Assembly: GCA_033398695.1 (NCBI GenBank)
Contig: CM065812.1
Span: forward strand, 141,056,858 to 141,120,857
Direction: 5' to 3'
Origin: Orobanche coerulescens
Taxonomy: Eukaryota; Streptophyta; Magnoliopsida; Lamiales; Orobanchaceae
Length of the DNA stretch: 64,000 nucleotides
Position 1 is the first letter of the stretch; the number at the start of each line of letters is the position of its first letter. The notes under the pieces are model-generated. The model saw only the letters and a program-made list of their open reading frames with translations, ran no database searches and was not told the DNA's origin. Shown here piece by piece: positions 61,197 to 64,000 of this stretch. Position numbers and translations under genes: made by a program.

Positions 61197-61614
61197 TATG
61201 TACTCTTTATAGTGCACAATATTTTAGTACAGGTAGCACATGCTATCGTTCATCATTAGCGCATGCTATCGTAATTGAGGCAGACAGTCCAGTAGGTACT
61301 GGACTGAAATGGAAAATTCATAGCACATGCTAGGAGTGGTAATAGCGTACACTAGTTGTATTGGTAATGCACGCTAGCAATCGGAGTAGCACGCGCTAAG
61401 GCTCGAGTAGACAGTTGACAGTAGGTTCTGGACTCCAGTTACTGGGTACCAACTATCAGGTAACGCATGCTAACATCCGGTTAACATACGCTAAGAGGAA
61501 GGTGTTAGCGCACGCTACCAAGTACGTATCACGCGCTAATGAGGCGGACAAAGTTCACTAGACTACCCGGTGAGCCCGCTAGCGTACGCTAGTATCAGAG
61601 GCTAGCGCACGCTA
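61197..61614 (+). promoter_or_regulatory. Palindrome array of G 3' LTR
   Basis: Motif starts include 61197, 61234, 61257, 61321, 61343, 61365, 61387, 61461, 61482, 61506, 61527, 61580 and 61603; steps inside groups are 21-24 bp. Several motifs show CG-to-CA or TG changes. Confidence 0.8.
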
Positions 61615-63077
61615 AGCTGGGTTTGGTATAAATTGGACAGTTCAGCCCCATTTCGTCATTTCTTCATCTCTCTTCCTTATCCAGGCGATTTTAGGCGTTT
61701 GGAGAAGATCACTTCGAGCTGCTATCACCTATCTTCGATTGTAGAGTTTGGAAGGTCGGTTTTACACAAGTTCAACGGATCGAAGAGTTTGGATCTTCAA
61801 AGGTAATATTTCAAACCTTGGATTTCGATTTTGGAAATGGAGTATGATGTTTTGGATGTTATAATCATGATATTGTAAAGAGATATACATATGACTATGA
61901 CTCTCTATGAACTATCTTTAGATTATTGGAGAGTTATTCAAGAACCCTTAAAGGTTGACTTTGGAATTTTGGGGTTTTCGATTTGATATTGTTGTAATAT
62001 CGAATAGTAATTTTCCAATTGGATTATTGATTGTATTAATGATGTTTTGTCTAGTTGGTTCACTCATTGGAATGGTGTATCAATGTAATTGAGATTGGTC
62101 ATAAACAATTGGGGGTTGTTTACAACGTGTTTGTTAGAATGCCCCAATTAGTTTGGGTTTGTTGTATCAACTTCTTGAGTTGGTTGTGATCATGCTTGAT
62201 TCGTATATTAAGCGAGTTGTTGGTAATTATGTTATTCAAGGTTGTTCGAGCGACCGATAATTCCATAAAGGACGTTGATCGTGGAAGGACTTTTTTGCCA
62301 TTAGTTTCAAGCAAGTTTTATACTTGTACTAGTCAATGAGATTAATGTTATCATATATATGTATGAATGTGTTGTATCATTCCGAGACGTAGTCTCTTCA
62401 TGAATTTGGTTGATATTAAGGGGTCGTTTGATACGATACTCTTCGGCAATTATGCTAAATGATTATTGTTGTTCGTTAATAGCCGGTTCAAGGCATTGAT
62501 ATACTTGTTTTTAATGTCATTGTCTATAGCCGGTTCACGGTATCGATGTATCGATTATTGTTGTTGATATTGATGTCGATCTAAGACATCATTGTAATCA
62601 TTGTTATTGATGTTGGTGTTTTGCCATTGATGTTATATTGGCCGATTGAAGGCATTTACGTCTTCGTTTTTCATCTCCGTCGTCAGTAACTGATTAAAGG
62701 TGCCGAGGCATTCGTGGTATCATTGTTATTGATTGTCCATTTTAGGGTAATCGAGGTATTGAATTGGGATTATCGCGGATAGTTCCCATCCGTTGAGTCG
62801 TTGTGATCGATTGGCCATTCCAAGGCAAATCGAGGTATTTAAATTGGGACCGCGGAGGACGGTGCCCATCCGTGAGTTATTGTTATCGTGTTGGCCGATT
62901 CAAGGCAGCACACTATCATTCTTGTGATTTCGTTAATCTTGGGATCGTTGCCGTTTGTGATTAATTATGCTTTGGAAGCTGGTCTCGGGTAGTGCTCGAT
63001 GGGTAAGTTTAGGGCTTGAACATTCGCGGTTGGTTTCCCAACACCTGCAATTTAGAAGGTCACGGTCATTGGATGAC

Positions 63078-63425
63078 CTCATTGTGATATGGCTTCATTC
63101 CATGGCTTAGGACCACATTATGATACTTCGTGTCGTGGCTTCGGCCCTAATTGTGATACGGCTTCGTGCTGTGGCTTCGGCCCTCATTGTGATACGGCTT
63201 CGTGTCGTGGCTTCGACCCTCATTATGATACAGCTTCATGCCGTCGCTTCAGCCCTCATTGTGATACGGCTTTGTGCCGTGGCTTCGGCCCTCATTGTGA
63301 TACAGCTTTGTGCTGTTGATTCGGCCCTCATTTTGATATGGCTTCGTGCCGTCGCTTCGGCCCTCATTGTGATACGGCTTCATGCCGTGGCTTCGGCCCT
63401 CATTGATACAGCTTCGGGCTGTTTT
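63078..63425 (+). repeat. Expanded 36-bp minisatellite in G 3' LTR
   Basis: Nine to ten units of the G/F repeat (GGCTTCGTGCCGTGGCTTCG core). Long open frames here are a by-product of the 36-bp period. Confidence 0.9.
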
Positions 63426-64000
63426 GGCTTCAGGCCATTGTGATGATTGACAGTTTTGGCTGAGTAACTTTTAGGTGATTGTGATATTTGGCAGCTTGGG
63501 ATGAGAAACTTTCAGGCCTTTGTGATGCCTTGGTATTTTCGTTGGAACCTTCGGGCATTGTGCTTCATATTCAGTTCTGGTTTGCTTCATCTTCGTGTAA
63601 TTCATTGTGGTGTTCTATATCGATGATTCGCCATTCGGCACTTATGTCCTAACCTGTTAAGCAGGTATTGATCATATGCCGTGGGCATAGTGTTTCATGA
63701 ATGCTTCGTTCTTACCTTGGTTTGTGAGCACCTCATATTACCATTGTTGCATTGTTCATTCTGCCTTTAGATGCATATCATCTTATATATATATTTGATG
63801 TTCATTATCTGGGTGACTGACCCCGTGGAGGCGGAACATGTTTTCATATTTCAGGTGCTTGCGAGGAGAGAGTTGAGACACAGGGGGATGACGATGGCAA
63901 CGAGGCATTCGAGTGATACTAGTCCTGAGTTGTTTGGTATTCATGTTGGTCAGCCAGTGGAGTGTTCTCCAGTTTGTCAATCGATGTCATTATGTATTAC

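Larger units (their letters stand above)
55249..64000 (+). mobile_element. Gag-only element G, copy 2, 3' LTR runs off window
   Basis: 5' LTR (55249-58338), interior (58339-60959) with PBS GAAGATGGTATTAGAG, gag, tail and polypurine tract, and a 3' LTR from 60960 missing about its last 235 bp at the window edge. The two LTRs differ by several percent, more than the two G copies differ from each other, so G inserted well before the duplication. No pol is present in the 2.6-kb interior. Confidence 0.9.
60960..64000 (+). mobile_element. G 3' LTR, incomplete at window edge
   Basis: Starts TGTAATACCCGG. TATAAAT at 61627-61633 and array at 61197-61614. It carries nine to ten 36-bp units against about five in the 5' LTR. 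The end GGTGTTACA would fall beyond base 64000. Confidence 0.9.

Noticed and set aside
63120..63443. 107-residue open frame with repeated hydrophobic units
   Set aside because: It is the 36-bp minisatellite, whose period is a multiple of three and keeps several frames open. Start and stop fall at repeat edges and there is no homologous coding frame in the other G and F LTRs.

Overview
This is nuclear plant DNA, most likely from a eudicot with a large, repeat-rich genome. Every recognisable protein remnant belongs to a plant transposable-element lineage: a Ty1/copia gag-pol, Ty3/gypsy gag and pol with two CCHC zinc knuckles, an RTE-type LINE reverse transcriptase and a CACTA terminus. I found no host gene, tRNA, rRNA or CRISPR array. 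I cannot name the species.

Layout. A degenerate copia element (1-6374, plus strand) sits inside a minus-strand gypsy element here called B (6375-12216). Next come a CACTA end (12217-12632), about 1.1 kb of unassigned DNA, a 5'-truncated RTE LINE with a 13-bp target-site duplication (13769-15310), and an AT-rich spacer. From 15786 a minus-strand gag-only gypsy-type element, F, begins. Its 3' LTR is split by C (16602-25559), a long element with no coding capacity and perfect 5-bp TSDs. The F interior is split by a solo LTR of family E (28553-31439). The F 5' LTR is split by a plus-strand gag-only element, G (from 34770). G is cut at about 39304 and joined to H (39302-48509), which has two LTRs of about 4.4 kb around a 392-bp interior. 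H abuts the gag start and leader of an E element (48510-49016). The block E LTR / F gag / F 5' LTR / G (28553-39304) is then repeated at 49017-59783 with roughly 99% identity by eye, and here G continues into its 3' LTR, which runs off the window.

How the parts relate. B carries (broken) pol genes. F and G carry only gag. C and H carry nothing recognisable, although each keeps LTRs, a primer-binding site and a polypurine tract. They look like autonomous and parasitic members of one LTR-retrotransposon community. Their LTRs share TGTAATAYCC...GGTGTTACA ends and several conserved non-coding modules. The strongest unexplained signal is an array of a 12-bp palindrome (consensus TAGCGYRCGCTA, variant TTACGTACGTAA) upstream of nearly every LTR TATA box. 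Copies are phased at about 23 bp, and five otherwise diverged LTRs share a TATA-proximal 23/18/23 spacing pattern. A pyrimidine tract plus CAG touches the gag start in G and E, which suggests the long leader may be spliced.

All positions, spacings and identities were read by eye from the sequence. Family names rest on motifs, not on database searches.
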